A stretch of 6,001 nt of DNA from Dysosmobacter segnis. Lineage in GTDB: Bacteria; Bacillota; Clostridia; Oscillospirales; Oscillospiraceae. Below, in pieces: positions 5,285 through 6,001 of the stretch. The position numbers and the translations under genes were made by a program. Under the pieces are notes generated by a model. The model saw only the letters and a list, made by a program, of their open reading frames with translations, searched no databases and was not told where the DNA came from. Within the stretch, counting starts at the first letter, position 1. Each line of letters begins with the position of its first letter. The DNA lies in contig NZ_JACOQI010000047.1 in the NCBI RefSeq assembly GCF_014297285.1, forward strand, positions 1-6,001. The letters run 5' to 3'.

Positions 5285-5315
5285 CACCCGAAATCCGAAG
5301 ATTTCAGGTGTTTTT
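5280..5315 (-). terminator. tRNA-operon terminator with UUCG tetraloop
   Basis: Read on the minus strand directly after the tRNA-Thr CCA end, AAAAACACC, one mismatch, GAAATC, the loop TTCG, then GATTTC and GGTGTTTTT form a 15-bp stem ending in T residues. The UUCG loop closed by C-G is especially stable. The plus strand also ends in a T-run (5311-5316), so the site may work in both directions. Confidence 0.9.
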
Positions 5316-5391
<76 letters not shown>

Positions 5392-5396
5392 GAATT

Positions 5397-5473
5397 TGGC
5401 GACCCGGAACGGGCTCGAACCGTCGACCTCTAGCGTGACAGGCTAGCGTTCTAACCAACTGAACTACCGGGCC
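5397..5473 (-). tRNA. tRNA-Asp (anticodon GTC)
   Basis: The acceptor stem GGCCCGG/CCGGGTC contains one G-T pair. The anticodon stem CTAGC/GCTAG carries the loop CTGTCAC with anticodon GTC. The discriminator is G, as expected for Asp, and CCA is encoded. It is the first gene after the internal promoter at 5494-5529. Confidence 0.96.
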
Positions 5474-5493
5474 AAATTAATAATGGCTCGACA

Positions 5494-5529
5494 CTGAAGC
5501 ATTATAACACATACAACGACTGTTGTAAA
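5494..5529 (-). promoter_or_regulatory. Sigma-A promoter for tRNA-Asp and tRNA-Thr
   Basis: On the minus strand TTTACA (complement of 5524-5529) and a consensus TATAAT (complement of 5501-5506) are separated by exactly 17 bp. TGT immediately before TATAAT gives an extended -10. Initiation is expected near 5494, about 20 nt before tRNA-Asp. A 5-bp inverted repeat ACAAC/GTTGT (5513-5526) lies in the spacer and overlaps the -35. Confidence 0.88.
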
Positions 5530-5538
5530 GACTTTTTA

Positions 5539-5614
5539 TGGCAGGGGCAGAAGGATTCGAACCCTCGGCACGCGGTTTTGGAGACCGCTGCTCTACCAGC
5601 TGAGCTATACCCCT
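5539..5614 (-). tRNA. tRNA-Trp (anticodon CCA)
   Basis: The acceptor stem is AGGGGTA/TGCCCCT. The anticodon stem GCGGT/ACCGC carries the loop CTCCAAA with anticodon CCA. The discriminator is G and the 3' CCA is encoded. The AGGGG 5' end is usual for tRNA-Trp in Gram-positive bacteria. Confidence 0.96.
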
Positions 5615-5649
5615 AAATCGCTTGAGGTTCCCCCTCTGGCGAAACCATA

Positions 5650-5726
5650 TGGTGGGCCTTCGGGGACTCGAACCCAGGACCGATCGGTTATGAGCCGACT
5701 GCTCTAACCAACTGAGCTAAAGGCCC
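5650..5726 (-). tRNA. tRNA with anticodon CAT (elongator Met or lysidine Ile2)
   Basis: The acceptor stem GGGCCTT/AAGGCCC is perfect. The anticodon stem GTCGG/CCGAT carries the loop CTCATAA, anticodon CAT, and CCA is encoded. It is not an initiator, because the first acceptor pair is G-C and the three G-C pairs of the initiator anticodon stem are missing. The C4-G69 and C5-G68 pairs are the acceptor elements recognised by TilS in E. coli Ile2, and the body resembles Gram-positive Ile2, so Ile2 is a real alternative to Met. Confidence 0.9.
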
Positions 5727-5741
5727 GTGGTTTTAAGAATT

Positions 5742-5770
5742 GGATTGCCGCCACCTTGTGGCGGCAATCC
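5742..5770. repeat. 12-bp perfect hairpin between tRNA-Asn and the CAT tRNA
   Basis: GGATTGCCGCCA (5742-5753) is the exact reverse complement of TGGCGGCAATCC (5759-5770), with a 5-nt loop that can close one further C-G pair. On the minus strand it follows tRNA-Asn directly and is trailed only by AATTCTTAAAA, not a firm T-tract. It may be an inefficient terminator that lowers expression of the distal tRNAs, or an RNase processing site. Confidence 0.7.
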
Positions 5771-5772
5771 TC

Positions 5773-5848
5773 TGGCTCCCCCTGTAGGACTCGAACCTAC
5801 GACAGCGCGGTTAACAGCCGCGTGCTCTACCAACTGAGCTAAGGAGGA
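5773..5848 (-). tRNA. tRNA-Asn (anticodon GTT)
   Basis: The acceptor stem TCCTCCT/AGGGGGA contains one T-G pair. The anticodon stem GCGG/CCGC carries the loop CTGTTAA with anticodon GTT. The discriminator is G and CCA is encoded. It is the first tRNA after the 5S gene, about 36 nt downstream of it. Confidence 0.96.
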
Positions 5849-5883
5849 ATATGCAGGCCCCAGCTCTATTGAACCAGAACCTG

Positions 5884-6000
<117 letters not shown>

Positions 6001-6001
6001 A

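Overview
The window shows the right-hand part of a mobilizable integrative element joined to the end of a ribosomal RNA operon. The likely host is a Gram-positive gut-type Clostridia, probably in the Oscillospiraceae/Ruminococcaceae neighbourhood. The basis is strong GGAGG-type ribosome binding sites, a moderately GC-rich composition, the tRNA and 5S sequences, and a relaxase of the MobP3/MobL type with Sel1 repeats. The genus is inference; the sequence does not fix it.

Layout, left to right. Positions 1-150 are a leader with a 13-bp inverted repeat. At 151-369 is a 72-residue excisionase-like helix-turn-helix protein. Positions 370-1183 (814 bp) hold no convincing gene but carry many perfect or near-perfect inverted repeats; this is the best place for the transfer origin (oriT) and possibly a structured RNA. 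A plus-strand series follows: a ribbon-helix-helix relaxosome protein (1184-1597), a relaxase fused to Sel1-like repeats (1585-3552, overlapping the previous gene by 13 nt), a 100-residue acidic-tailed protein of unknown function (3670-3972), and a tyrosine recombinase (3973-5127, abutting it). After the integrase come a hairpin terminator, a 50-bp symmetric array of four integrase-arm-like repeats (5208-5257), and a T5-N6-A5 sequence (5269-5284) proposed as the element/chromosome junction.

The rest is host DNA read on the minus strand: 5S rRNA, tRNA-Asn, a CAT tRNA (Met or Ile2), tRNA-Trp, an internal sigma-A promoter, tRNA-Asp and tRNA-Thr(GGT), then a UUCG-loop terminator. The element therefore lies just downstream of the tRNA terminator, with its integrase facing the tRNA genes.

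How it likely works: the recombinase excises and inserts the element, perhaps helped by the helix-turn-helix protein. The RHH protein and relaxase process oriT so that one strand can be passed through a conjugation channel supplied by another element. No coupling protein, type IV secretion gene or replication initiator is visible, so within this window it looks like an IME rather than a self-transmissible ICE. Its left end and any cargo lie beyond position 1.
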